A stretch of 64,000 bases of DNA. Origin: Aphis gossypii (lineage: Eukaryota; Arthropoda; Insecta; Hemiptera; Aphididae). Position 1 is the stretch's first letter. Each line of letters opens with the position of its first letter. The notes under the pieces were generated by a model that searched no databases, was not told the DNA's origin, and worked only from the letters and a program-made list of their open reading frames with translations. A program made the position numbers and the translations under genes. The stretch spans positions 30,401,213 through 30,465,212 of the forward strand of contig NC_065531.1 of the NCBI RefSeq assembly GCF_020184175.1, given 5' to 3'. Shown here one piece after another: positions 12,109 to 25,617 of the stretch.

Positions 12109-14839
12109 CCCTCAAAATTATATTTTTAACTGTACGATAATAATGATAACAAATTTTCAAATTGTTGTTTTTAAACATGATAGATATAATGAGATAATAT
12201 TGCAGAACAATGAAATTTAATAAATTTTTCCCTTAAAACATTGTTACTAATTTAAAAAAAATGACTCATTTTCTATTTAATATAATAAAATTACAAAAAT
12301 ATAAAAAAGATTATTAAAAACTCGTATAAAATAATAAAATAGGTACTAGCTAAATATGCATTTATGAGTAAAAAATAAGGCTTGAAAATGAATATATTAT
12401 TTTTATGGGGTTATAAGTATATTTTTTTTATCAATTATTGTTTTAATTCTTTTATTTTACTTGTTTTTTACACGGCTATAAAATATGCTGTAATGTAGTT
12501 ATATTATATAAGTATATAACTTATATATAAATATGTAATATGGTTCTTAACATATTTACTAGTGAACGATATGATTTATTATCATTTATTTCAGAAAATA
12601 TATTTTAGTTCAACACTAGTATGCAACGGAAAGAGTGGAGCGAGACGAACTCCTAACACTTAAAGACTTTAAGTTAAAGTAATTACAGTATCCTGTCCGT
12701 ATATGTGCACCATATTTTTAACGATCATGAATATTTTTTTCCGGGTGGACAGCCTTTATAATATGATTATTAATTTTATGTACCTATAGTATAAGCATAT
12801 ATTATAAAAGAGTATTTATAAAATGCAGTGGTGTATATAGGTGTTTAAGTTATTACTATACATATTATAATAATTAATTTTTTATGGTTGTACCTAAGTT
12901 TTGCATATTATTTTAAATATGCCGCATCTTATTCAAATTTAAATTATGCATATTTTTAATAGTAGATAATAGTGGCTATGTTTCATTGAAAAATTATTTT
13001 AAAACATTAAATTGGGCATGGAAATGAAACTTCTATAAATGGGTCACTCACCTGTCGATATGGCTTCAGCAGACCAAACGATGTAGGTACATGGATTATT
13101 ACACACTGCACTAATGGGTAGTTTAATAGTATAACACTATAATGTATTCAATGTTTTATAGTTCTATTGTAATATATATTTATATACGACAATTTACTTA
13201 TCGAATCAATTGTAAAACTAAATGAAATGTATATTTGTGTGCTAAACATATAAGAGATTATAAGAAGCTAACCAAATATAATATGGGACAATAAATAACA
13301 GTAATAAATCAGTATAGAATAGCGAATTTGTAAATAAATTAATTCTTTTATTCTTATTCAACAAAATAATAGAAAGCGGCGCCATCAATTGTAAAATATT
13401 ACTAATTGATGTTATAAATTATTTAGGTTAATTTTTAAGACCAACTTCTATTGAAATGTCAAAATGAATTATACGGTGGAATTATTAATAAAGCGCGGAT
13501 TTATTGTATGCATTTTCATATTTAAAATCTCAGAGTAATAATTTATTTTTATAAGATTTTAATTTTCTATGAAGAAATGTGTACTAATATGTACTTTTAC
13601 ACTAACGTTATTTTATTTCTATTGAAATCCAAAAATAATAGGTACCTATATTCAACACTTGAACAGTCTACAATTTAAAAATTACAATAGTATAAATAAA
13701 GTTACATTAATTAAATATTATTTTTTTTGTTCTTTTATTTATTATTATATTTAAAATTTTAAAATAACAATTTATACAAATTTAAAATATATTTTAAACT
13801 TATGAAGTTTATACTTGGAAAAAAATTAACTTGCTAAGTTAGAAATTAGTCTTCAATTAAAAAAGTAATTTGTTGTGTAACTTGTAAATGTTTTGTTTGC
13901 ATAAGACTATATAATTATAACTTGTTAAAGGTTATGTTAATATATAATATAATTTTTTTGACTGGTGTAGCTATCATCCTGCTATTTTAGAGCCTCTTAT
14001 ATTTTATACTGTATAACTGTTATGAAGTAGGAATAGTTAGAATTAATAGATTCTTAGGATATGAAATATCAAGTGTTATTTTTGGAGAAATATAGACATA
14101 TATGTTGTATGTAGGTATTTCATAAAACTAAAAATCTAATAAGAGAAACTTGCATTTTTCGATGAATACTAAGTTGGTATTCTAAATTAAACAATCAAAA
14201 AAAAAAAAAAAAACATGTAATTATAATTTATAAATTTAAACCCAAATTCATTATTGATCTATTGGATTTAACAATGTTGAGAGTTGTCAAGAATCCAATT
14301 TAAATTAAACACAATAGCTCTTACGTATTAATTGAGTGAATTTATAAGTCAAGAATATTTAATAATTTAATGATAAGTTATTGTTAAGTATCTATGTAAT
14401 ATTTATGCAACTAAGTATACAATTATCCAATTAATTGATTTAAATTTAACTGAAGATGTTGTGATTTACATTTAGGTACATGGTTTTGTCAGTTCTTCAA
14501 AAAACCTAACTACGGTTTTGAGTGTATAGTAGAGTGACTTCCTCGGTTTTTTTGTTTACTATAATCGGTCATAGAGTGTGCATAGGTATAGTGATTCCTA
14601 CTTATAATCTATTCGTTATTACTAATAACTTATTAGTTTTACTATGCATAAATTTACATGTATAAATCTACTCAAGCAAATGTTATTCTTGCCCGTGTAA
14701 ATTGTAAAAATTCGACAAATTATTCACTTATATTTATTTACACTATGATTTATATAGATTTTTAATTTATCGCATGCGTATAAGTACGTTGGTGGAAAAA
14801 TACGATATAAATATTATTTTATTACGATTGAGGGCATTC
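12109..14839. other. AT-rich DNA, no gene seen
   Basis: No ORF, RNA gene or clear transposon end was found. It includes a 15-17 base A run near 14,198. Confidence 0.55.
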
Positions 14840-15200
14840 CACAGTGTATTAATCCCGTGCAGCGGTTCCGTATAGCTGCTAATATGGACATGGGACGTTG
14901 TGTGTTTACTATATTTTATTTATCGAGTGTTTTACGGAATCCGTCCGTGAAAGCGGCCCCGAGGAGATCGAAGATTTTTTTCCTCTCGTTTTGTATTAAA
15001 CACACACTGGCGCGCGCGCATTATACATAATATTATGTTCTCTCTGGACTGGAATCGGTGAGCACACGTTTTCTTATCGGCGCCGATCATCACGTCCTCC
15101 GAATTCGACCCGAAACGGCAGGTCGCGCGTTAACTATAATGCATATATATATATATCAAATGCTATACACAACCCCAGTTGCAACTGATTTATACACAAA
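14840..15200. promoter_or_regulatory. CpG-richer islet upstream of apterous
   Basis: A short block with many CG dinucleotides between AT-rich flanks. Overlapping ORFs just downstream (15,213-15,535) occur on both strands and look fortuitous. A cis-regulatory role is inferred only from composition. Confidence 0.2.
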
Positions 15201-15535
15201 AACGTATTATATATGACCGGCCAGAGTGTCGGGAATGAGTATACCTGTATTATGTCTATATACAATATTTATGTGCGTCTACGTGTTGTGTATACTTTGA
15301 GATGTATAGGCATCTCGATCCGAATTGTTTCGTTTTTTTTTCTCGAAGATTTCTGTGGAACAAGATATGTGTTCACTCGTATATGGATGTTTCAAAATCC
15401 ACCAAAAAATACTTTTCAAAGACAATCTTCGATCGCCTGTTCGATATAATAATAATAATAATGTTAACGTATATGTATATATATGTACGCTGCAGGCGTA
15501 TTGCATGTGACTGTCCGATGTTGTCTAATTCCTAG

Positions 15536-18500
15536 TAAAATATAATATAAATTGTTTTTATTTCTCTATTTATGTTGCACAGTGCGCCATATAAGTAAGC
15601 AGTTAGGTATATAGGTACCTACAATATGGCGATTCGCTGCACGCACTTACCCTCCCCCCATTTTTATACTTTATCCCGCTTTTGTTCAATTATTTTTTTT
15701 GGATATTTTTCATATGTTTTTATAATTCAATAGTTGTTATGGAATTTAAGGACTCAATAAGATTTCGAAGTGTGGTAGTTATGTGTATTTATCATAATGT
15801 ATTGGGTATAGTATTTCACATTAATTATGCAAAGAGTAATTAATAATATTAAAACTAAAATATTTTACTTTTAATTTATCGATGAATTCTATTTTATTTG
15901 TGATTTTTTCACAAATACGTTTTTTTATCACAATACTTTAAGTTTTAATCACTTTAAAGAAGTTAGTCAAAATAAGTTGACTTTACATTATTTTTATTTA
16001 TAAAATAAATCATTCTATAATATAAAATAATATACTTATTACTATAGTACTAAAAAAACAATAAAACAAGCTAAAAGTAAAACAATTTTTGTATATTCGA
16101 ACATAAATAATATAAATCATTGACGAAGCGCAACTGAAACCGAATGAGCATGCCCTGGGTGGTTAGTACCGTGGGTTTTCGGAATTACTAATATTTTACA
16201 GTTATTATTTATTAACTTCGTTTGTACCTATACTCAGTTTGTGCACATTATTATCGCATATTCCATCAGTATTTAGTAAAATCACAATAAATATTAAACA
16301 CAAAAAAAAAAAATAACAAAAATAGATGATATTTTTGTCGTAGATTATGATGTTTTGAAAGTACGTAATTCATATATTATAATGTATTTATAAAATTATT
16401 TTTGTATTTTTGCAACTTATGTTTTTATTCTTATGCATGTAGTGCATGTTTAACATGTCCAGAAAATTTGTCACTAAATTTACTTTATTTTTTATTTATT
16501 TATTATTAAAAATAACAATCAACATCAAATTATTTTACCATAATAAGTATTCAAAAATTTAAAGTAAAATTAATATATTTAATTTATTTTGTAATATGAT
16601 GTTAATGTTGATTTTTCACTGGCCCACCTGATTTTGTTTGTAAGTTCCACCGACTTCACACAATATGGACAGCTCATCATAAATAGTAAAATTATTTATT
16701 TTTTTTAATATTCCTTTTATACATGCAAGTACAATATATATAGTGAAACGGAAGTAAAAAAAAAAAAAATTAAAAAAATAGAGTATGATTAGCGTTTGAA
16801 AGTAATCATAGCGTTTTGTGAACATTAATTGAGTTTAAATTTCTTTAAAACAAACGACTTAGTAGTTGGTGTATAAATGTATATAGTATATATAATATAT
16901 TAAAGTATTCATTTAATGTGTATTTATATAGATTAAACGGTGCACCTAACATAGAATATATACCCATATATGTTACACCTTAATACATATTATATGTATA
17001 ATATGTACCTTTTTGTCCATTAAAACTAATATTTCCTACGATTTAGGAAATATAATTTCACGGCTCAGTGAATGTGTTTTCAGCGTGGACATAATTTCGT
17101 AGGCCCGACGCTTATCATTATTAATGTTATAATAATAACGTACCTATATAGTATATACATTATACAGTATACACCATATAAAATGTATATAAGTATTAAG
17201 TATATTGTACATATACAATTTGGCCATGGTAAACACGTTACTATTTTAATTCATTTTATTTCTTCATTTTTTCTTTTCTATTTTGTAACCATTATTATTT
17301 CAGCTTTTTATACGTCAAGAAGAGTACTGGAGACGATTCGGTCCACGGAGATTCGAAACATTCAAAATCTATTGCAGCTCGAGTAACAGACAAACTCGTA
17401 ATTAGTCAACTTTACTATAATTTATAAATTAGTCACCTATAGTTTCTATATGATTTTGAAAAACTATAACCTAACAAATTCAATCTTTTTTAATCATGAT
17501 TATATTATAAGGGTGGCTAGTGAGAAGAGACTCGCGGCCACTAAATGTATAAATAAATATGGAAGAGCCAAAATGTAAAAAAAAAAGGTTACCACAAATA
17601 TATAAAAAAATCTTATACCTATAATGTCAGTAAAAAAAAAAAAAAATACCTAGGGGATTAAACCCTTATACTCTTCTCTTATAGTAAATACATATCACTG
17701 ATATATAGATAGTCACTGATAGTCACTGATAGTCACTGACAATCTTGATGAATTTTCTCGACAAATTGCAGCGCGCAAACATTCATAATATGCATATGCA
17801 ATTAAATCGAGAAACCGTCGTGAAAATATTACTTCGATATATACCTATATATTATATTAACTACTGTCTTATATATATATATTATTATTATAATAATGAT
17901 ATGACGGACAGGTAGTCAACCAAGTACAAGGTGTATATATACTTTTTGTTGTGCGCGCATTGCCATTTCCCCCTCTCATCCCCTCTCGCTGCCACCGACA
18001 CGGTTTCTACGCGCCACACCACGGATTCCACGCAACACTGCGGTGTGTCTTACACAGTTTACCTACTTTATATAGCTATAATATTATAATATCATATTAT
18101 GGCCACTGAGTAATAATAATCGTGAATTGTAATTTTTTGTTTGCATATTATTTTCCCTGTCGTTAATTACAACCTAAGGCAGGTAAAATCGTCGCACATC
18201 TTCAGATACGAGTGTGTAATTATAATAATAATAATACGTATAAGTGCCTCTTTATATTCATAAGCGGCGGTAAATCTACCATGACAAATAGTGGTGGGAG
18301 TTTACAATAATTATGAAAGAAAAAAATACGCGTGTTTACCTCTTTTTACCATCATAACATCGAACTACATATTATATTATGTTTAAAACGTTTATATAAT
18401 TTTAATTAATAATTTACGGACGTACATGTGTCCAAATATACAGTTTGATTAGTAAAAATAATTGTAACTTATATATATATATGATAATTAGTAATTAATA

Positions 18501-21235
18501 GCTTATAATTATTACTTGTGCATTCCCTAGCTAAACTGTACATCCACAGTATACTCATGAATATACTCGAAGTAGTATATGTACATAGTACTTGACCAAA
18601 CCTATAGAGTGTATACTAAATCTTCAATTTGGTATCAAATTGAATAAGTTTTTTTTTATTTTAAATGTACGCGTAACTTAAAATTTGCTACATCTACCAA
18701 TAAAATATGTATATTATGTCTTACTAATAAACATGATCACAATAATACTCACGTTGTGATTTATGATTATCGTTTTAGTATATTTTTATATTTATATTAA
18801 AAGTCATAATATTAACCTATTAATTATTAACCTAGGAAAGTGTTATGGTAATTCACCAATACTAATTGTATATTATTATATTATACGCATAGGCAAAAAG
18901 AGGTACAGATACGTGTGAGTTGTGTTGTACCTTGTTTATTATCAGGCGAGAAAATACGATACTTCTAGATGTACTATCGTTGTACATTCTAATATATATA
19001 TGTTATTACGATTGCAACGGTATTATGTGTGTCTATCACTATGAGCAGATTCGTGTTATTCAACTGTTTCAAAAACTCGGTCAAGATATGTGTGTGTATA
19101 ATTTGTGGTAAGTACCTACCCCACTGAAGCATACTACTTACTAGAAAGGTGCATCATTCAAAACCGACTTTAAATAGACGAGATTTTACAAACACTATAT
19201 TATATATGTAATGATGAAAACATGCATTTCGAGGTTTTCGAATTGAGCATGCGTATAAAAATGATTATTTTCCCCTACAATATTAAAGTTAATTTTATAC
19301 ATTTTTCATTCTAATATATTATTTATTATTATTTATATTATAGATATATTAACTTTATTGAGAAAGAATAAATAATTTAAAATATTAGGCGCATTAAATT
19401 GCTACCTATGCATCAAAATATACAGAAGAAAAAAGTTGCCCGATTCTCTGTTATTAATAAGTACTATAAAATTAATACATTTTAATAAATGTGTTAATTT
19501 TTAATTCAATAATATAATATTGTATACGAAACATGGCTCTGAGTTAAGACGGTCTGTCAGCCTATATAACCACTAAGTTTATTTTATGATGTGTTGTTTA
19601 TATTTCTGCTAAAGTAATTTATTTTATTATAAGTATTTCGATAGGTTCCTCAAATTTTTGGCGAAAACATTTCAGAGATGTTTTATATTATTATTAGAAT
19701 ATTAAACTACCTAATATAATAGTATATAATATGTATATTATTAAATCAATACCCGGGTCTAACCCATACACCGCATTACAGTTATATTATTATTAAATAT
19801 GTAAACTTCGTATATATTGTTTACATATTGCGAGTGTTGTAGGGTTATAATATAATAATGTATCAATCTCTTTTTTATATTTACATTTTCCAATGTATAT
19901 GTAGCATTAAAGGGTTGGTATAACAAATGATAACCATTTAAATCATTATCTTTACCAAGTCACGCTTTATACGTGTGTTTTTTCTTATTAATATGATATA
20001 TTATTATAATACAAGTAGTACCTACACCTCTGCACATAAGTACATTTTTTCAGATTTTGAGAAAATTATACCAAACGTACATATACAGTAATAGTATTTA
20101 GTATAATTCGGCATAGCGCTGTATCTATCAAACGGAATAAATTAAGTCTATTTACAGTTATTATATTATTATAGATATAGTTTTTGTATTTCTTCAGTAG
20201 CTCCTCAAAAGGTCATCAATACTATTAAAAATTATATTATTCATTTATTCGAAAAATGTGTGTTTATAATTGAGTTGCACTCATATTAATTTTTCAAATA
20301 AGGTATTTAATTTTCAAAGAAAAAAATAGTTTAAAATATTTTATAGTGATGACAGTCACTGTGTATATACTATGGATATTGTGTTTTTGTTATATACTTC
20401 CAATTTAGCCCTTTGTTTTCATATTTTTGTGGATACTTGCAGGCGTAGTAACACAATATTAGTATGTTATATCATAAATATAATGCTGCTTTTTACTGAA
20501 TCACCATGGAAATTGCTGACACTAAACCACAAGAGAGAACTACATAGTTCATTGTTTGAGTGAACCAATAGAAACTGTATCAAATATATATAACATAGCT
20601 TAATGGAATTTGAGAGTGTATATATATATTACAATTACAGTATTCTGATAAATAAAACAGCAATATGATTTCCATGTATTATGGATTTTTTTTTTTTTTG
20701 CAACATCGACAGTATAATATACATAATTTAAAACGAAAAAAATCATCGTCATCTGTATAAAGTAAATAATACATAGTATAATGTATAGGTTCTATTGATA
20801 CAGTAATTCATCACGCATGCTTACTCCCATTTTTATTTAAGTATAATTAATATTCAAGTATAAATAGTATAAATATCTAATTAAAGCCCGTGTTTTAAAA
20901 TACCCAAATATTTTTTGTAATTTAAAGAGTGTTGTGCTGTGATACAAACTTAATTTATACTATAAATTCCAAATAATTAAAAAGAAAATATCAATGTACA
21001 GCCATAGGTATTTATACATGTAAATCCAAATTCGAACGAGTAGTATGTATAGACAGTAGTAGCTAATTATTATTAGACATGTTGATATGTACCTACTATT
21101 ATCGTAATAGTTGTATAAGAATAATAATTCATGATGCTAAGCTTAAATTTATGTTTTAAATGGTGACTATATTGTTTTGATGATTTTAAAATTATTTAAT
21201 AGTCAATGAATAATAATAATTAAAAATATATCGTA
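15536..21235. other. AT-rich DNA, no gene seen
   Basis: Contains the 10-bp tandem repeat at 17,709 and small CpG-richer patches near 17,940-18,060. The ORF at 17,072-17,386 has a Tyr/Ile/Thr-rich composition and no recognisable motif. Confidence 0.55.
17709..17739. repeat. 10-bp tandem repeat, three copies
   Basis: TAGTCACTGA is repeated three times head to tail with no mismatches. Confidence 0.85.
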
Positions 21236-21672
21236 TTAAGAGGACGCCATCATACCCGCATATGTTCTCTCCGTCTTACAAGTACGTAACATAGCAAATT
21301 TACGCCCAGCAGATCACGCGTAGCTCTGATAGTTTAAAAATTAGAGTGAATCGACCTATTAAGAATCTTTTTAGTAAGAATATTATCCGTGTTTGTATTT
21401 TGGTTTTTTATGATTATTCAGTTTTTAAGTGAGTAATGAGCATTTTTAATTTATGCTGTATTATACCCATAAATTGCTAAACAATTTAACAATCGTATAA
21501 AAACAACAAATAAGAACACAGATAATGTTTTTACTTTCAAGTTTCATAATAGGTTGATTTACTGTAATTTTTAAAGCTAAACGTGATCTGCTAAGCGCAA
21601 ATTTGCTGTATTACGTACTTTGTACTTGTGAGACAGAGACAATAGGTACATGCGGGTATGACGTCCTCTTAA
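21236..21672. mobile_element. TTAA-flanked MITE with long inverted repeats
   Basis: The left end, TTAAGAGGACGCCATCATAC, and the right end on the minus strand, TTAAGAGGACGTCATACCCG, start inverted repeats of about 125 bp (roughly 21,236-21,365 and 21,545-21,672) with several indels. Shared inner blocks include AGCAAATTT and CAGATCACG. TTAA at both borders is the piggyBac target signature. The GAGGACG terminus is not the usual CCC start of piggyBac, so the superfamily is tentative. The interior has no transposase. Confidence 0.75.
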
Positions 21673-24639
21673 GTATAATTTTATTATTTATAAAAATATT
21701 AAATACACATACACCAGTACAATATATAGACTATAAAATGCTCAGTATAAGTACTATAATATGTGCAGTTTTATCTTGTAGTGATGTAAATTTATTATTA
21801 TTATTATTTATTATAATATATTATATATATTATATTAAATATAATAACAACAGCAAAAAAACATATTATATCAATCAAAAATATATAGTTTTATTCTGTA
21901 ATTAATAATAAATGTTGTAATATATTTGTGGTCCAATCTCCGAGTACCTATTCAAATGTATATTTCATTTAAAATTTAAACAAATATTGTGTACAAAGCA
22001 GGTAGATATAATGTGGTTATTAATTATCGACTGTTCCAACTTGCAAACACGTATATGTATATAACTAATGTACATACACAATAGTACCTACCTATAATAA
22101 CAATTTTGTCATATTTGATTTTATTTAACTTATGAGAAATATTATCAACTGACAACTAATAATATTATAGGAGGATTTAAATGCAAATACATTTTTTTTC
22201 CAAAAGATTATTTTATATAATACCTACATCAATAATGAATTTAAAAATAAACCCTTTATTTTGTTTTTTATTTTTTCAGAATTTTTGAAATGTTTAGGAC
22301 ATTGTTTAAACCCTGAGTATATATTTTATAAAAATGGATATAAATTAAAAAAATATTTATCTATATTTTTATTTATGTATAAATTAAGACAAAATACTAG
22401 ATAAAATCAGTGAGGGCTGCAAAACGGTATAAATAGGATTAATAAAATTTTCGTTACACCGTTGTCGTGCTTCAGCACAAACGACTGATATAAGTATACA
22501 ATTTACTATACAAGTATAATAACCAATAGGTATATAAATTACATTAATTGTAATAACACCAAATGTTACGAAAACTTAAATACTATGAATAGATTTTTGT
22601 TTAACCTTTTTTTAATAAACATAATATTAAACAAATGTTTAGTAATTTTTTAAGGGGTTTTAAAGTTTTGCAAATATTATTATATAGCGCATTAAGTCGC
22701 ATTTTTCTTGTGTCTTAGAACATTTAAGTGCGTATCTCACTAAGTATAGCATAGGTAGGTACTAAATATTATTGACTTTAATATCAAAGAAGTATATGCA
22801 ATATACATATATGTATATAAAAGCATATAAATGATGTGCAGCAAGGAGTTAAAAATATATAAATATACGCAGTATAAATCTGGCGGAGACTAACCATTGG
22901 ACGTTGTTATATGTATTAAAGTTGGTATAATATAATTATAATATCTATGTATTATTATTCTATACTATTCTAGTATAAATCTATGTTATTATTTTATATT
23001 GATTACTATACCTATAATATTATTGTATAATACTATAATATATAGGCATGTCTAGCCGCATGTGTGTCAGTCCGTATAGACGCATGTGGGTGTTATTGTA
23101 AGTACCTACATATTTAATTATGTATACAGGTAACGTATAAAATATGAATGTGCTAACATGGTGAATATTTATCATATTATAATATAACTTTGGTACATAA
23201 TGTATAAATAATACATATTTTATTATTATTATTACTTATTAGATAATTATAATTATAAACATTATACATTTAAAGTTATAAAGTAAGCATTTTTTTTATC
23301 ATTTACATTTTTTAAATACGAATTTGTAACATTAAAAGGTTAGGACTTGGGTTGTAGGTATAATCTAATATAATAATATTGTTTAACGAATTAAATATTG
23401 CAATTTACTATTTTTATATAGATATAATATGATATCAGATGTGATACTGCTATGACCAATAGTCAGTTTATTATTATGTATTTTTTATATTGAACTATAC
23501 CTAAACATAAAATGCAATATAGCTCTATATTTTATAAAACACTTACTCTCTTTATAAGTATACATATATAAATAGCTATATTATAATAATCAACTATATG
23601 TATATTAGTTATTATAAATTATAATATTATATTATATATTGAACACAAATACACTGCAATATATAAATGTACTTATAGTTAAAACCTAATCAATACCTAC
23701 GCCTTCCTATAATTTGTATAAAGCATTATATGTACCTACAATATGTACATGAATGCATAAACCAAACTTTTGATAATTTTGATCTTTTCAGGATAAATAT
23801 GCATATTATATAGGTAGTATGAATTTAGAACACATTTTTAAAATCTGACTTAAAATAATTTATTTGCTGATTTATTTATAGAATACAAATAAACTTAAGT
23901 TTTTTGCTTAAAATTTAATTTATACGTACCTAATTGCTGATTCTTATTTTTACTGAATAATATATTTTGACATTTTTTTCGACAGATTAAAAGTTGCATA
24001 ATACAAAAGTTTTCTTGTTTACTATAATTGATACAAGGTCTAATGGAAAGCATACAAGAAACTTCTAATTTTACAAACTCGAGTGTAAAAGTATTTAACA
24101 ATTTATAAATAATACTAGTCATTTTGTTTGTCTTAAATTCATTTTTTTCGTTTTAGATTCTGAATAAAGCGATGAATGCTGTATTGATTTTACAATAAAG
24201 TTTGTTGTTATTATTATTATTTTTTTTGTGTATTCACTTGAAACGTAAAATTGCTTTTATTTTCAACTTTGAGGATGATGGTTTTTTCAAATTTACAAAC
24301 AATATATTTTTGTACTTTTGTAGTGACAAATGTATGTTTTATATACAATTATATTTAAAGCTTATGTTTAAAAATATAAGGTTACTTATAAAGCATGTAC
24401 AATCAATATATTTTTTTTTATAGAAATATAATGTTACTTATTTCGTTATAATTCAAAAACATTATTCGCAGGGGCTTAATCAAAGTTCTACACATATTAT
24501 GAATTGTACTATAGCACTATACGCAATGACATTTTTAAATCGTGTAGATTCATTTAGGGTTTCATATTATATCACAAACATTTTAATACGGTTTGAAGTA
24601 CCATATTATAACCTTATAGCATTATAATAATATTAGAGA
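21673..24639. other. AT-rich DNA, possible repeat remnants
   Basis: No gene is supported. A segment around 23,890-24,180 ends in a 26-bp motif that recurs at 32,453 and may be a fragment of a dispersed repeat. The rest is AT-rich. Confidence 0.5.
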
Positions 24640-25231
24640 TATCCCCGCGCAGTTTGTGCCGCGGCTATATACGTCTTATCACACGCGAGTGTTTGATACC
24701 TACGCGTACCTATATAATAGCGGTGAACAATAGTCATCGCCTGCAGTGTATATGCACACAAAATATTATTATATGTTAATATCATCGCCGCGGCGGAGTC
24801 ACGAGTGTTGTTCCGACCATCCGTCTTCCGGCCGGCCGAGACGAACCGGAAACAAACAACGGGGCCGCCGCCGCCGCCGCCCGCCCGTCCGTCCGTTCGG
24901 GAGATTTACGCCGCGACGCCGGCTGCGGCCGCGGTGGAATGGTGTCGGGCCGGGCGGCCGGCCACGCCCACGCGACAGCCCATTGGCCGCGCGGTCGTCC
25001 CCTAGTCCGCCACCGACGACCGTAGCGCGGCGCGCGCGCGTCGACCGGCCGATCTCGCGGAGACGGCGTAAAAAAAACCACCTCGCCGGTTCAGTCTGTA
25101 CGCGCGCAAGCCCGTGTGTACGTTCGTCGACGCCGCCGATAATAAACGTTTCGCGTGCGCCGCCGTGTGTGCCGTGTCCCGCCGCCGCCGCCGATCCTGC
25201 AGAAGTGAAAAAGAGCATGCGCGCAACCCAG

Positions 25232-25264
25232 GACGACGACGACAATAATAATAATAATAATAAC
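25232..25264. repeat. (GAC)4(AAT)7 composite microsatellite
   Basis: Triplet runs inside the promoter island. They lie within a small ORF (25,217-25,273) that reads MRATQ followed by Asp and Asn runs. Confidence 0.9.
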
Positions 25265-25405
25265 ATTATATAGACCGGAGCAGGAGCAGGACGACGCCGA
25301 AGACGATTTTTTTTTCACTTCATCCTTATCATTACTTTCGCTTCGTTTTTTATTTCTGTCGCCCACCGCCGCCGCCGCCGCCGCCACGGCCGTTGATACC
25401 TGTAT

Positions 25406-25439
25406 TATATAAGCCCAGTGCGTATTCGGACTTTCAGAC
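25406..25439 (+). promoter_or_regulatory. Candidate TATA plus initiator core promoter
   Basis: TATATAA lies at 25,406-25,412, and an Inr-like TCAGAC at 25,434-25,439 puts the predicted +1 A at 25,436. That is 30 bp from the first T of the TATA box, the canonical arthropod spacing. It sits inside the GC-rich island and upstream of a consensus donor. TCAGAC departs from the arthropod initiator consensus TCAGTY at one position. A second initiator match, TCAGTC at 25,091-25,096, has no TATA box and could be an alternative upstream start. Confidence 0.4.
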
Positions 25440-25617
25440 CCAAAACCCGAGTCCTCGGCGTAGGCGTTTACTACCTCCACCGGAACACCATATTATTGTA
25501 TTATCATAATATACTTCTCCGAAGTCGTTATAATAATCCGCAGCATCGCGAAGTCAATTGTGGCCGCTTCCCATCGTGCAGAGCCAACTCGCGGTTACCT
25601 GTCGATCGCGCTGTACG
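25436..25617 (+). other. ap: Predicted noncoding first exon (5' UTR) of apterous
   Basis: This is a CpG-containing segment ending in TGTACG|GTAAGTT, a perfect match to the GTAAGT donor consensus. It contains no ATG. Joined to the acceptor at 47,930, the frame of the main start codon is open back to a stop at 25,534-25,536 and holds no in-frame ATG, which fits an untranslated leader. The link to the coding exon 22 kb downstream is inferred from strand, the lack of any other + strand gene and the promoter-like composition. An intervening exon, or a different gene using this promoter, remains possible. Confidence 0.45.

Larger units (their letters stand above)
24640..25617 (+). promoter_or_regulatory. 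CpG-rich promoter-like island
   Basis: Composition changes abruptly from AT-rich to strongly GC- and CpG-rich, with CCG/GCC runs (for example 25,366-25,386) and a GAC/AAT run at 25,232-25,264. This is the GC-richest noncoding stretch of the window and ends at a splice donor. Both strands show long ORFs here, but they are made of Arg, Ala, Gly and Pro from CG-rich repeats, so I read it as promoter and 5' UTR rather than coding. Confidence 0.55.

Noticed and set aside
16160..16185. GGTTAGTAC stretch resembling part of 5S rRNA
   Set aside because: Only about ten bases match; the rest of 5S structure is absent, so it is likely chance.
24746..25273. 175-codon plus-strand ORF and overlapping minus-strand ORFs up to 155 codons
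   Set aside because: They come from CG-rich and triplet-repeat sequence lacking stops on both strands, with Arg/Pro/Ala/Gly composition and no domain. The region fits promoter and UTR better.
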